Source of the DNA: Ophiobolus disseminans | Taxonomy: Eukaryota; Ascomycota; Dothideomycetes; Pleosporales; Phaeosphaeriaceae | Length of the DNA: 64,000 nucleotides | Assembly (NCBI GenBank): GCA_010093685.1 | Contig: MU006221.1 | Location: 899,491-963,490, forward strand | Direction: 5' to 3' | Shown: positions 46,452 through 57,300 of the stretch, in pieces | Numbering within the stretch: the first letter of the stretch is position 1 | Layout of the letters: each line of letters starts with the position of its first letter | Program-made: the position numbers and the translations under genes | Notes under the pieces: generated by a model | What the model was told of the DNA's origin: nothing | What the model saw: the letters and a program-made list of their open reading frames with translations, nothing else | Databases searched by the model: none

Positions 46452-46906
46452 TACTTGCGACACGACGAGAGTTTCTGCACGTCAAGTTGAACTTTTGGCG
46501 CTTTTGCATTGTCTCTGGCGTTGGACTATATCCACTTATTCCCCTGGTGCATAGTATATTTGAACCAAGTCTGCATTGCGTCAGTTAAGGCACAGTTCTT
46601 AGCTCAACGAAATGTATCCCTTGTAATTCTTCCGAATGCTGTGCCCACGTTCAGTGATGCGATGTAAGGGTGATGATGCAAGACGGAGGGGACTTGACAT
46701 GTGAGAGCCGGGGTAACCCTGCGAGGAGCTTTCCCCGCGCTCTGACCTCATTGGGCGCGCAATTCGTAGCTTCTGCTGCCTACCACAATCAACTACGACA
46801 CCTTTCCATCCTGCCTACAACATACACGCCACAGCTCTTTCAAACCAACACAGGTTCACTTTTACAACGACCACCACCAATACACATCATACCAAATACC
46901 GCCAAG
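46452..46906. promoter_or_regulatory. Region upstream of PI31
   Basis: About 0.45 kb between Atg18 and the PI31 gene. The last 100 bases are rich in CA and pyrimidines, a typical fungal leader. An in-frame extension back to 46670 exists but has no family support. Confidence 0.5.
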
Positions 46907-48121
46907 ATGGTGCAAGAGAACACGGGAGGCAATCCCCTCAGCGCGGGCTCGCTCTCGCTGTTCATGGCCACATCGATACCCAAAGGCGGTGCGGAACCTC
47001 AGCTCAAGAACGTGACAGAAGCCATCGCGCTCGCAGTACACGCTGGCATGCTAGCGGTCGGTTTCAGGCTCATCGGGCTCGGAGAAGACGAGCGGATAGG
47101 TAAGATTGCAGCGCTCCACCTTTTTCCTATGTTCATGCGACCTAATGCTCCAGTACTTATAGAAGCGCATTCAGATGCAGAAAACCCGCAGTCACTACCT
47201 GCCGAATGGAATGCGTCAAATTCCTACGCCTTCCGCTACAAACACGCTCAGTCGGCCATGGAGTATCTCATCAAGGTCAACCGTCTAGGCAACAAGTCGG
47301 TTGTATACGGCCTCGCCATCGGCGACGACAAGACTACACACTTCGACGTCACAACGAATGACTACCTCTCGCCCTCGAGCCTCCCCCTCACAATCTCAAC
47401 GGACACGTCAACAGAGGACGCTTCCAGGAAGCTACAGGACCTCTTCATCTCGTCTGGACGGCTGAACGATCTTGGCGCGCTCTTCAAGATCAGCATCCTC
47501 CAGAAGTTGGCACCCGGATTGCAAAAACAACAACCTGGAGAGAGCAATACAGAGCGTGAGCGGACGCCGACCGCCGACCGACAAGCGCCGCGAAGGGGAG
47601 ACGCTCAAAATGCGCGTGAGCCACCAAACGAGCCTGAGCCCGCGCGTCCGTACCCCTTCAACGACCCACTCGCACGACCCCAGGGCAACCGACCACTCCC
47701 CGAACCCATACCCGGCTTCGAAGACGAGCACGAAATCAACAGACCATCCCGCCGCGATCTGCGAGACAACCGTTACCCGGTCGGCATCGGTCATGACGAT
47801 CTCTATCCACAAGGCCTAGGACCGAATGACCCTCTTCGACCACATCTTGGCGGGGGACTACCGCGGCCAGGAGGTGGGTTCGGCGGCGGTATGCATCCCA
47901 CCTTCGATGACCCCATGTTTGGAGGTCAAGGCGGCGCTGGTGGCTACGATCCGATGGCACCTCCGGGTGCTCGATATGACCCTATAGGACCCGGCGGCGC
48001 TCCCAGGGACAACCGTGGTGGTCCAAGATTCCCAGGTGGAGGAGGTTTCGGTGGACCTGGCGGACTTGGTGGACAACCACCAAACCCATTTGGGGGGTTT
48101 GGAGATGGCGACTTTATCTGA
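46907..48121 (+). CDS. PI31-like proteasome regulator
   Basis: Proteasome-binding regulator with the PI31 N-terminal domain and a Pro/Gly-rich C-terminal tail. Exons 46907-47099 and 47163-48121 give 383 residues. The 63-nt intron is in frame and stop-free; removing it gives GEDERI-EAHSDAENPQ. The N-terminal domain includes GSLSLFMATSIPK, YAFRYKHAQSAMEYLIKVNR and ISILQKLAPGLQ. From residue 220 the chain is disordered, with PYPFNDPLARP, IGHDDLYPQGLGP and repeated GG(F/P)GG units, ending GFGDGDFI; this tail is typical of PI31. Start chosen at the ATG preceded by AAG just before MVQENTGGNPLS. Confidence 0.85.
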   Translation: MVQENTGGNPLSAGSLSLFMATSIPKGGAEPQLKNVTEAIALAVHAGMLAVGFRLIGLGEDERIGKIAALHLFPMFMRPNAPVLIEAHSDAENPQSLPAEWNASNSYAFRYKHAQSAMEYLIKVNRLGNKSVVYGLAIGDDKTTHFDVTTNDYLSPSSLPLTISTDTSTEDASRKLQDLFISSGRLNDLGALFKISILQKLAPGLQKQQPGESNTERERTPTADRQAPRRGDAQNAREPPNEPEPARPYPFNDPLARPQGNRPLPEPIPGFEDEHEINRPSRRDLRDNRYPVGIGHDDLYPQGLGPNDPLRPHLGGGLPRPGGGFGGGMHPTFDDPMFGGQGGAGGYDPMAPPGARYDPIGPGGAPRDNRGGPRFPGGGGFGGPGGLGGQPPNPFGGFGDGDFI

Positions 48122-50809
48122 GTGTCCACGAAGAAAAAGCAGCAGCAGCATAACGAGTCACGACACATGACGCAATTATGATTTCACTACGGCCATATAC
48201 TTACTTTGACGATGATGAATCTGGTACCTGGGCACTCAAGCACCAGGAGGGCATACCAACATAGGGCAAGTACACCCGACTAATTTTGTAGGATACCAAG
48301 AATAAGACACTACCACATAATACATACAACCCACATCAGTCTTATTTGCTTCGAGCATCTCCATTCACGCTCCAAGTATTCTTCGTCCCTCTTCCAATTC
48401 CCACAAACCTCAAACGCAGATCCTCTACAACTACCCATGTTTTAGTTCCTGTGTACACGTTCCGCCCTGAAACATCTGCTTGCCCGGCCTCTCGTGCTCC
48501 CGTGATCTCGTTCTATCGGTCTATCGTTCTCTCGCTTACCACTTACTCCCCAGGAAATCCTTTCTCTCAGCCACACTCATAATAGTCCGTCCCATGCAAG
48601 GTCCCGCAACCCAACTAACACCAATAAACCATGCCACATCCTTACTCTTCAAGCTACACCGACATTCCTGAGCAATGCCGACGGAGATCGGCATAACGGA
48701 TGCGCCGCTCGGGATACCTCGCCGACTAGAGTGCATGAACGTTGTCATGCAGCGTGTATGACTTCGAGTGATGACAGCCTCGGTACTTCCGTCGAAAGGG
48801 CCTCAGCCACAATCAGGTTGGGTGCGAGCGACCGCGCCGCATGCGTGCATGGAAAGCGCCTCGGCCCACCTTGTTTCGGCACGACGTGAAACACCACATT
48901 GTCGGCGTGATCGTCATAGATGTGTTGCTGCGGCTAGTTGGGAAGGAAGAAGGAGCTATTTTGGGGGTCGTGGATGCGTTGAAACATTGAGGCTTTGCTT
49001 TCACCGTACGCTGTGACGGTCTTGGGGATGTGCTTGCTTATCGATTGGGTCGGTGGAGCGGTCGTTGGGTGTTGGGTTTGGACGGGGGTGGTGCGTTATG
49101 GGGCACTCCATAGGGTTGAGGCTTATTGGTATGGATGTTGGATAGTGGCAAGAGGTGTGGATAAGCGGCCATGTGCGTGTTCACAGGGTAGCTCTTGAAG
49201 GAATGAGGACCTTGAAGATGGAGTCGCAGTCATGGTGTCTCATTAAGTTGTGTGAGTTAGGGTTCGACATACTTTGAAATGAGTCAGCCGCAATAAATGT
49301 ATGTCGAGGTAAGACATGCTACGAGACATTGTTACATGGTCTTGAAGATTAGGGGGCCTAAGATATGCGCGCTGGGGATCTCAATACGATGAAACTATTT
49401 GGGGTTAAACATGTTCGTGCATCTCCGGGTCTGAGTTCGAAAGAATGGAAGTCAAGATCTATCATGGCTCGGTTGTTAGACACTCCTCAGAACGGAAGTC
49501 GTACTCGAGTAGTCATTCAACGGTTGCAAGGGCATCGCCTGGAGGAGGTTAGGTAGGATAGATCTCTAGCACGACTTGATGAAACAACTCAAGGATGTTG
49601 TCCTCGATGAGATAGTGAACTGATTCGATGTCTTTTCTACATTCAAGTCATTGCTCTTTGAATCTGCAAGCGGCCATAACGGAGCGGGACTAACGCCTGT
49701 ATGAGAGCAATGAGATGTGCTTGCTCTGGCCATGTTTCTTATCTCACTCTGTAGGCAGTAGAGTGAGTGGCGTGATGTTCCGGAACGACCGGCCGAAGTT
49801 GCAGTGGCACAATGTCAAAGCCAGCAAGCTAGACAAATAAGTGGGCAAGAGTGATCTGACATGTAATCGTAGCTCTCGTGAGGTCCACTCGCGAGGTCCA
49901 AACTACAGATCATCCTTTCTAGGATAGCTCAAAAGCGCGCTACCGGTAGTTCCCGCTCGCTACTAGCTGTATTTCCGAACAACTTCATCTATAGTGAAAG
50001 CGATGTTCCGGATCCGACCCGGATTTTACTCCATCACTGTGGAGTAAAGATCTACTGTGAAGAGGTTATGTGGGGTAAATGAACAGCGAGAAACGCTTAC
50101 TTACCCCTGTATTTGCTCGAAATTACATAATATTATACTCGACTGACAGTCTTGGAAGCTCTTGCACTCATGTTGATCTGGGCAGTAGTTCAACAGCTGG
50201 TCAGCCCCTAATACTATGACAACTTGAAGTGCTCTCGCAGTAGCATCAAACGAACGAGCTTGATTCTCTTATGACACTACGTCTTGTACCACCACCGTCA
50301 CGCTGCCATACGGTGACTCCAGAGGTCTATTATCCATGTGTGTTGTAGTTGAACATAGGATGAGCTCGGGAGATTTTGGCCGGCCAAGTTGTGTCCTCTT
50401 GAGATGTTCATTTAGGCGCACTTCCAAGGTCGATCATCGCCTTCCATCGTATGTTTTCTCAGTGACTCCACATCTACAAGGCTCTCTTAGCCATACCCAG
50501 GACTGGTCAGTTACAGGGAGGACGTTATGCGGAGATCACCCTCAAACATCCGCAGGTCACCGCTGCTGCTCGCAATCTAAATCTTCACCGTCTCGTTGTC
50601 CAAGCCCGACGATCGGCGGGCCGACTTGTACACCAGGGTCACTGTATGGAACGTACTCCTCTTAGCCCCAAGGGTCTGAATGCACGAGCTGTCATCATCG
50701 TCAGAGTGAACGAGGCGGAAGAAGACAACCGTGTTGGTTTGGGACGAGAAGGATATGGCATACCTGTTGGTTCCCAGGGTCCCGCGAAGGCCAGGGTGAG
50801 AAGAACAGG
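48122..50809. other. Long intergenic region, no gene supported
   Basis: About 2.7 kb with short unrelated open frames on both strands. A perfect 9-bp hairpin lies at 50025-50048. I see no domain, signal peptide or splice-consistent coding segment before 50929. Confidence 0.5.
50025..50048. repeat. Perfect hairpin, 9-bp stem
   Basis: TTTACTCCA, a six-base loop (TCACTG), then TGGAGTAAA. Isolated; role unknown. Confidence 0.8.
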
Positions 50810-50816
50810 TATAAAG
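50810..50816 (+). promoter_or_regulatory. TATA box of six-cysteine secreted protein gene
   Basis: TATAAAG, about 113 bases before ATG 50929, followed by a pyrimidine/CA-rich leader. Confidence 0.55.
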
Positions 50817-50928
50817 AGGTGGACGATGCCCGAAGGTAAACATCCACCCTCACCAGCATCCATCAACCATCAACCAGCTCCTCTATTACCTTTTTGCCAA
50901 TCGTCCCATCGACCTCGACACTATCAAA

Positions 50929-51329
50929 ATGGTTTCCATCAAGATCGCCACCATCGCAGCTGTCCTGAGCTCCGCTCTCTCGGTCACGGCGACCAACTTC
51001 GTACGCTCTTGCCCATACACCTGCATCTTTCGATAAACACTGACAATCATAACAGCACGTCAACAGGGGTTGCATCTTCGTCGACGGCACCAACGTCTGT
51101 GCGCCAAACACCATCAGCGTCAATGATGGCAATGCCGAAATTGAAGCCAAGCTAGACCAGCCCCAGCACTGCAAGGTTACTTTCACTTGGCCTAAGGACT
51201 ACGGCGATGTCTTCTTTGGTGCTGACAACTGTTTCTACGACTCCAATGGTATGTTGAGTCCTTCCCAACGACTCTTGCATGACTGACTGGATCAAAGGCG
51301 CGAACATCAATGGGCAGTGCTGCCGATAA
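50929..51329 (+). CDS. Small secreted six-cysteine protein, three exons
   Basis: Exons 50929-51000, 51056-51248 and 51298-51329 give 98 residues; each exon is too short to stand out as an open frame. Intron 1 is GTACGC...AACAG, in phase 0. Intron 2 is GTATGT...CAAAG with CTGAC upstream. The N-terminus is a signal peptide (MVSIKIATIAAVLSSALS, cleavage near TA). The mature chain of about 77 residues has six cysteines (Cys30, 39, 63, 83, 96, 97), ending NGQCCR. An even cysteine number, small size and secretion signal fit a disulfide-rich effector or antimicrobial-type protein; this role is inferred. The upstream TATA box and consistent splice phases support a real gene. Confidence 0.75.
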
Positions 51330-54300
51330 ACTTTCGGTGGTGCAAAGCATCCGATCTGCAGTCGAAGCTCAGATTGACAATCGGAGTTGCTAAGAAAGAA
51401 GTGTGAAGTTGGTGGATAGGAAGGAGGATTACTGACCGGAGTCACTCTTTTGTTACCAAAAAAAGTCCTGTGTTTATGATTGTATAGCCTTGTCATTCGT
51501 TTTAAAAAAAATTGAGAGCTTTTAGCTTTGGAAATACTGCCTTCTGGTTTGCCACTGCAATAGGTTTGCATATTGCGTTCCTACGTTTAGATAAAGTCCC
51601 GGCATACTTGACGAACTCAAAAGTGACTGACCATTTGGATTGATTTTCTCTCCCGCGCGACGGTTGTTTTGATAGAATTTGGAAAAGGGACCATCAGACG
51701 TACGAAAGCACTCGTGTATTCTGAGTTTCAGACCCCCACCAAATCAGGGTGGGGTCCTAAAACTACGAGCTCCTTCGCTGGTCCCCGCGGTGGGCGTTAG
51801 TGCCCACTTTGGCCTAGCACCACCCATACTTCCAGCAATTCCTTCTCTTCCAACTTCTGTAGAACAAGCGTACCATCGATTACCAAGTTCACCGATCTTG
51901 ATTCAATGATGTCGCAAACATGACCTAGAAAGTGGATACTTGCGACATCCGACGTCTTCTCCGACAACTCCGATGCTCCGGGATATCCAGCTAATATCCG
52001 GCGTCCCTGATGCTTATAGCATAGACGCCGAGCCTTTCTCCTCAGCTCAGTACTCGCTACATGGCTTGGTAATAGTGAAAGGATGCGTACATGGCTTGCG
52101 TAGTAATTGCTTTTACGGTTGGGCCACCTGCTTGGCACCATACGACAGCGAGTGTAAGCATGTAGATCAGCGTGTCGACGTACGCTAAGCCGCGTCTCGT
52201 ATACTCGAGTACATGGTGGTGTCGCATGCTTATAACGCATCTAGTCGTAGTAGGCGAAGACGCGTGTTCGAGTCGCTACGATGATTGTGGCATCTAAAGT
52301 TTCAGGCATCCCAATCCGCTTGTTCGTACTATATTCGGTTGTGCAGGCAAGTGCAGACATTTCGTCGCTCGGACCCGAAATTCAAGGGTGCAAGCTGCTG
52401 AATAATGATCTGGGAACCGAGGTATGATGCTCGCAATGTTTCGTTAGGTAAGATCAGATTGGCGTGTAACGTGTGTATCGAGAATACCTTTTCTTTTCTT
52501 CTATTGCTTCACCACTGTCATATAATTCACGAGAGTTTTCCTTGCGCTCATCGTCAATAGATGCGTGTGTGAAGATCAGGTATAAGAAGTCACATACATA
52601 CGCGTGGCTTGTACTTGTTTGATCCTAAGCGAGCCCTGCAACACCCCTGACATTAGTTGACCGCCTATAGAAAAGTTCCACCAGTAGGGCTGAGAGGCTC
52701 CTCAGGTGTGCACTAGGTCGTCCGCTAGGTTTCCCACAATTGTACACGGTTTTTGGCGTTAGGGTGTTTGTCAACCCGCCGAGCCGGCGGAGACAAAAGT
52801 AGTAGTGTGTAGTCAGCGTGTCGTCATGGAGTTAGTCAAACGTCTTTACTTCCCGAGGTCCCCATGTTTTGCGTGACAGCCCTGCAGACCGCCTAACTCT
52901 TGAGTGTACTAGAGGCCTGATGCTTACTTCCAACGTCCCGGCCACTCTTCGCTTCGTCCGCCAGGATGTGAATTGCTTGCTAATGCGTGTGTTTTAGAAC
53001 GGCAGGGCGCGTGGTAGGGCGCAGGCGCAAGAGAAATGCGCATGGCTGCACGAACCACTCTGTTGGCTTTTCTCACGGACTCAAGCGAACTAAAAAATCG
53101 CGATTTGCTCTCAATAAGTGTGTCCAAGTCGGGAAGTGCCACTCGATCGTCAGACCTTGGCAAGCTCGTTAACTGATTAGGGCCGGTAATTAATCTATCG
53201 CGACCAACCAGTCTACGGTCGCGAGACTTCATTTTACTGACGGCCATCAAACGTCAGGGCTTTGTTGGTGGTGGGACCATAAGGCTCAACGAGCGTGAGA
53301 GTGGTCATAGGTAGACCATGTCACCATGATAGGGTACAGTTTCAAGAGCCTTGTTCTCACCACGACATCCAGGGCGTTGCGCAGATCCAATGCGATCAGT
53401 GAGACATGGGATTTGACTCGCAGGTTTATTGGCTTCCTTCACTGCTTCCAGATCAGTCGTAGCAGGGGCCATTATGTGGATTTTCATCACTCGAAAAACA
53501 GGCGGCATACCCGAACCACAACAAGACTGTCTGAGAAATCTATCGTTGGTCCGAACATTTGACACGTATGGCTTAGTTGCTTTCGCGCGATTCGCCTTGC
53601 GCAGTCCATGACTTCGAAGATGATGCTGAAGCACGAGGATGGGTACACGAATCCTGCGCAGGAAGTGCAGTGCATCACCGCGACGTGAAACATATCGTCT
53701 GACGTAATTGAGTCAGCTGGGTTCAACCAAAGACATCGGACCGTAGTATCAGCCAGATGTTGGAGATAGATGAAGTTGTGGTGGGGGCCGAGACCGCGCT
53801 TATGATACTAGCAATACCCGCTCGTCGTTTACCTTGATGAAGTCAAGCACGTTTCGCGCACCATGATAGAGCATGCAGTGCAGCATGTTATAATCATCAG
53901 CCTTATTCCCCACGATCGTACGCCCCGTGGGACCCGTGGCGGCTATAAGCGATTACGAAGCCTTACCCGCGCGGCACAGCACTCCCGTGGGTGAAGTAGA
54001 TACAGCCATGCATGCTGTTACATTTGAAGACGTGCAACCGAATCCATATCTCTCATGGAAAATGAGGTGTGCCTCAAACTGCATGCATGGCCTTCACACC
54101 CGGTAGGAGCAGTATGCTTGCGACGTAGATGCTGAACCGCTCAACGCAGCACACCGCCGAATAAGGCGTTCATACCTCTCGACCTTGTCGCCCACGGTAA
54201 TTGAGCAAGAAAAGGTTTGGCTTTTCGCTTGATTGCAATCCCAAGACTGACTGACTGGATATGGTAAACGACTTGCCAGTAGCCATGGATGACTGCAGCC

Positions 54301-57300
54301 TTTCTATCTACATCGGCAGACTAGGAATACTCATCCGTGACAAAGCAGAACAGTATTCTTGGCTACCGGCAAAAATTTGCCCCGTCCGTGTATGCAGATG
54401 TAGGATTTCCGTCTTGTGGCCAGTAGCGACGTCTTTAAACCTTGGCACCCACCCATGGAGACCCTCGGGATGTTGTCTCAAAACCCCGCACAAGCTTATC
54501 AGTCTCTTGTTCTCTGGCACTTTTCCAAGATCTTGTGATGGTTGTTGGGCCCATATGCGGGCGACTGCTGCTGCTCTTGGCAGCCCTACCACAGTACGCC
54601 CGGCGGTTAGCATGTTGTTCCAAGAGGTCGGAACCACAGCCCTATGTGTTCACGTGGCAGACAAGGACATCGGATTGCCCAGGTGATTTGAGATGTCTTG
54701 CGTGTATTGGAGGGTGGCATATGCAGTCATCATGCTCTGTACCAGATTCGGTTGACAGATGTGCTGGATCAATGGAGCCCAGACGTTTTCTCTCGCGTAT
54801 ATTCGACCGTCGATCGTTGCCCGGATGGCGCTAGTGACTTTCGCAGATTGTTCGTTCTCCCTCAGCTAGTGGAAACCGCTCCCTGCAAATGATGCCTTGT
54901 AGATAGTTCGAGACGGGTCGTGATCGTCCATCTTAGGGCTACGGGTTTCAAGGACATTGTGGTGGATGACCATCCCCGGCATCTTGACCAGGATGATCGC
55001 GAGGCACATGCATTGATGAAAGCCACATCCAAGGCCCAGAATTAATCCATGAATGCATGGCCGATACTAACGGAGCATTGCATGTATTGCAGGCGTACCT
55101 ATGTACATGTTTCCGCAACCGATGCGGAAAGGAACGCGATCCTGTACAATGTACCATGGTAGAAGCAAATCGCGCTCCGAGGCTCGCTAGAAGACAGGCA
55201 CTGGCTTGACAGATTGCAGGTTTTGGCTGGACATCCAGGCAAGCTCCGGGCCGCTGTACAAGCTGCAGATTCGATCTGGGCGAGATTTGCACGGGTTGCC
55301 GTGCGCAGAACCTCCACAGTTGATTTCGGGCCGTGCAAAAGATGATCATTGACGTGTGCCCTGGTTGGTCTAGGTGTGCAGAGCATTGCTCCGACGACGG
55401 TGGAGCGTGGTCGCATGATTATATTGCGCAAGGCTGACACAATCCGCTCAGGAGATTGGGTCTTACCAGATGCAGGTGGTAAGCTGAAAACCGCGCTCCC
55501 GGGTCCCGCTAGCCGAAAGCGGCCTGCTGCTCGTCAGGTACCCTCCAAACATCCGTGGCCCGCGGAACTCGAAACACACGTATGATCACACTCAAGAGAT
55601 CCTGATCGCCCGACCGCTGGGAAGTGCAGACAATTATTACATGTTCCACAGAACAAAACACCCCAGCTATCCATATTGACCAATCATAGACCGGGCCAAG
55701 AGGGGCTGTATCATGGAATATATGGACGACACGCCTGCAATGACCAGGCTGCTAAAGAAACGGCGTCCAATAGCGGTGAGGCTGACTCGACATGTAGGAG
55801 GTCTGAGCTCGCGGAAGCAAACTACTGTACAATATGGCGATCGGAATTGATCACATCGTTGACATGGCTTATGTCAATAGTCGAGAGGCTCCATCCGGAA
55901 GAGGTATGCTCTGAGCTGAACATGTAACTGTGACATTGGCTAGCTTTCGGCGCCGTTGGCGAAGCTCAAGATAGTTGTAACGGGGACCGTTGACAAAACG
56001 GGGCTAGTGGAGCTGCAGCGATCGGCTGCAGATGCTGAACAAAATTGAAGACGCCGGATCGCGGAAACGACATGTCCGAAATCCGAGGCTGCTCTCCAGT
56101 CGCGCTCGATAGGATCCAAATGCTGGAGCTGCGGCTCCATGCAAAAATCAGCCGCTGTTCCGCTCGATGGTGATGTTTGCGAATGCTCGTAGCGGGCAGA
56201 CCCATAGTATCCTGTATAAGAATGCCCTAGTTCAAGCTGGAAGCCTTGATCATTAGCCTTGCTAGCGCCGTAGGGCAAAACCCGAGGGATTCGGCCTCTC
56301 GGGGAACCATAACCATGGCAGAGATCACTTCTACAGCCTCTGCCGAAACTAAACAAGGTGGATTTCGCCGTTGGTGATTCTGCGCAATGTGGGTGACAGG
56401 AAGGTGCCGTCTCGGCCACCTTCATTTGCCCATGTGTTGTGCCTGAAATGACGCGATTGTCGGTAATGTCATTAGGATTGAGTGTATAAGATGGAAGAGT
56501 ACACTTGTAAAAAGATACTCATTTCGCTGCGTAAACGACCTGTGAAGGATTTCGCTTGCTCCGCGCGTAAGCGTGGCCGAGGTGTGACGTGGTTTTAAGG
56601 TCGCATCTCACACGAGCTAACCCTGGCGTAGATCGCGTTTCTCCCTCGCGCTAGATCGCGGCAGCGCGCCTGGCCAACAAGGATCAAGCGGCTGAACCGT
56701 TTAGTTCGACGCACGGCGGGTATCGCAAGGCGTTTTACGCCTCATCCGATTGTGTCGCGCGTCTGCGCTTGCACGCGGTTCATAGACCTGGGCGTGCTGT
56801 GGCTCTCTGGGGTGCCACCTGCATTGCATTCACGTGGCCTTCGAATCTAATCGCATCCAGCGCCATGTGGGTGGATTTTCAGGCATCTGATCGTAGGATT
56901 CTTGAACCAGAGTTGCGCGCCCGACAGGCGCGAGTTGAACGTTGGAGGCGTGCAATGACAGAATACCGACCGATCTTGCTTCGTCGCATGTTCAGTAACA
57001 TGCTCATGTGTTGTAATGTCGATGTCTGTGGGGTTTGCTCGTACAGTCTATTGCACTTGTTTCAGCGTCACCGTTGGGCGAATGTTGAGGAGGGGTCGCT
57101 GCATGTTCGAGGGGACTTTCGGAATTGGGTGCCAATGTACGACTTGAACTACCTAGGTACTGTCAGCCCTGCTGACGTTGGTGCAATGGCGTTCGTGATC
57201 ACCAGGAGATCAGCAAGGTTTAGACGCCCGCCATGGGTTTGTGATGTTCCGCGTCAGAACCATTTTCGAAGATACTCCCGAGGTCAGGCGTCTTGCTGTT

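Noticed and set aside
46670..46906. N-terminal extension of the PI31 gene
   Set aside because: The residues do not resemble the family; the domain begins right after ATG 46907.
51730..51760. Near-palindrome GACCCCCACC / GGGTGGGGTC
   Set aside because: Arms do not match perfectly and nothing else supports a function.
52200..52290. tRNA-like patch with CTTATAA loop and TTCGAGTC
   Set aside because: The anticodon stem (GCATG against CGCAT) and T stem do not pair, and no full acceptor stem is present.
56565..56640. Patch resembling a leucine tRNA D arm (GTGGCCGAGG)
   Set aside because: No matching anticodon stem, T arm or acceptor stem could be drawn.
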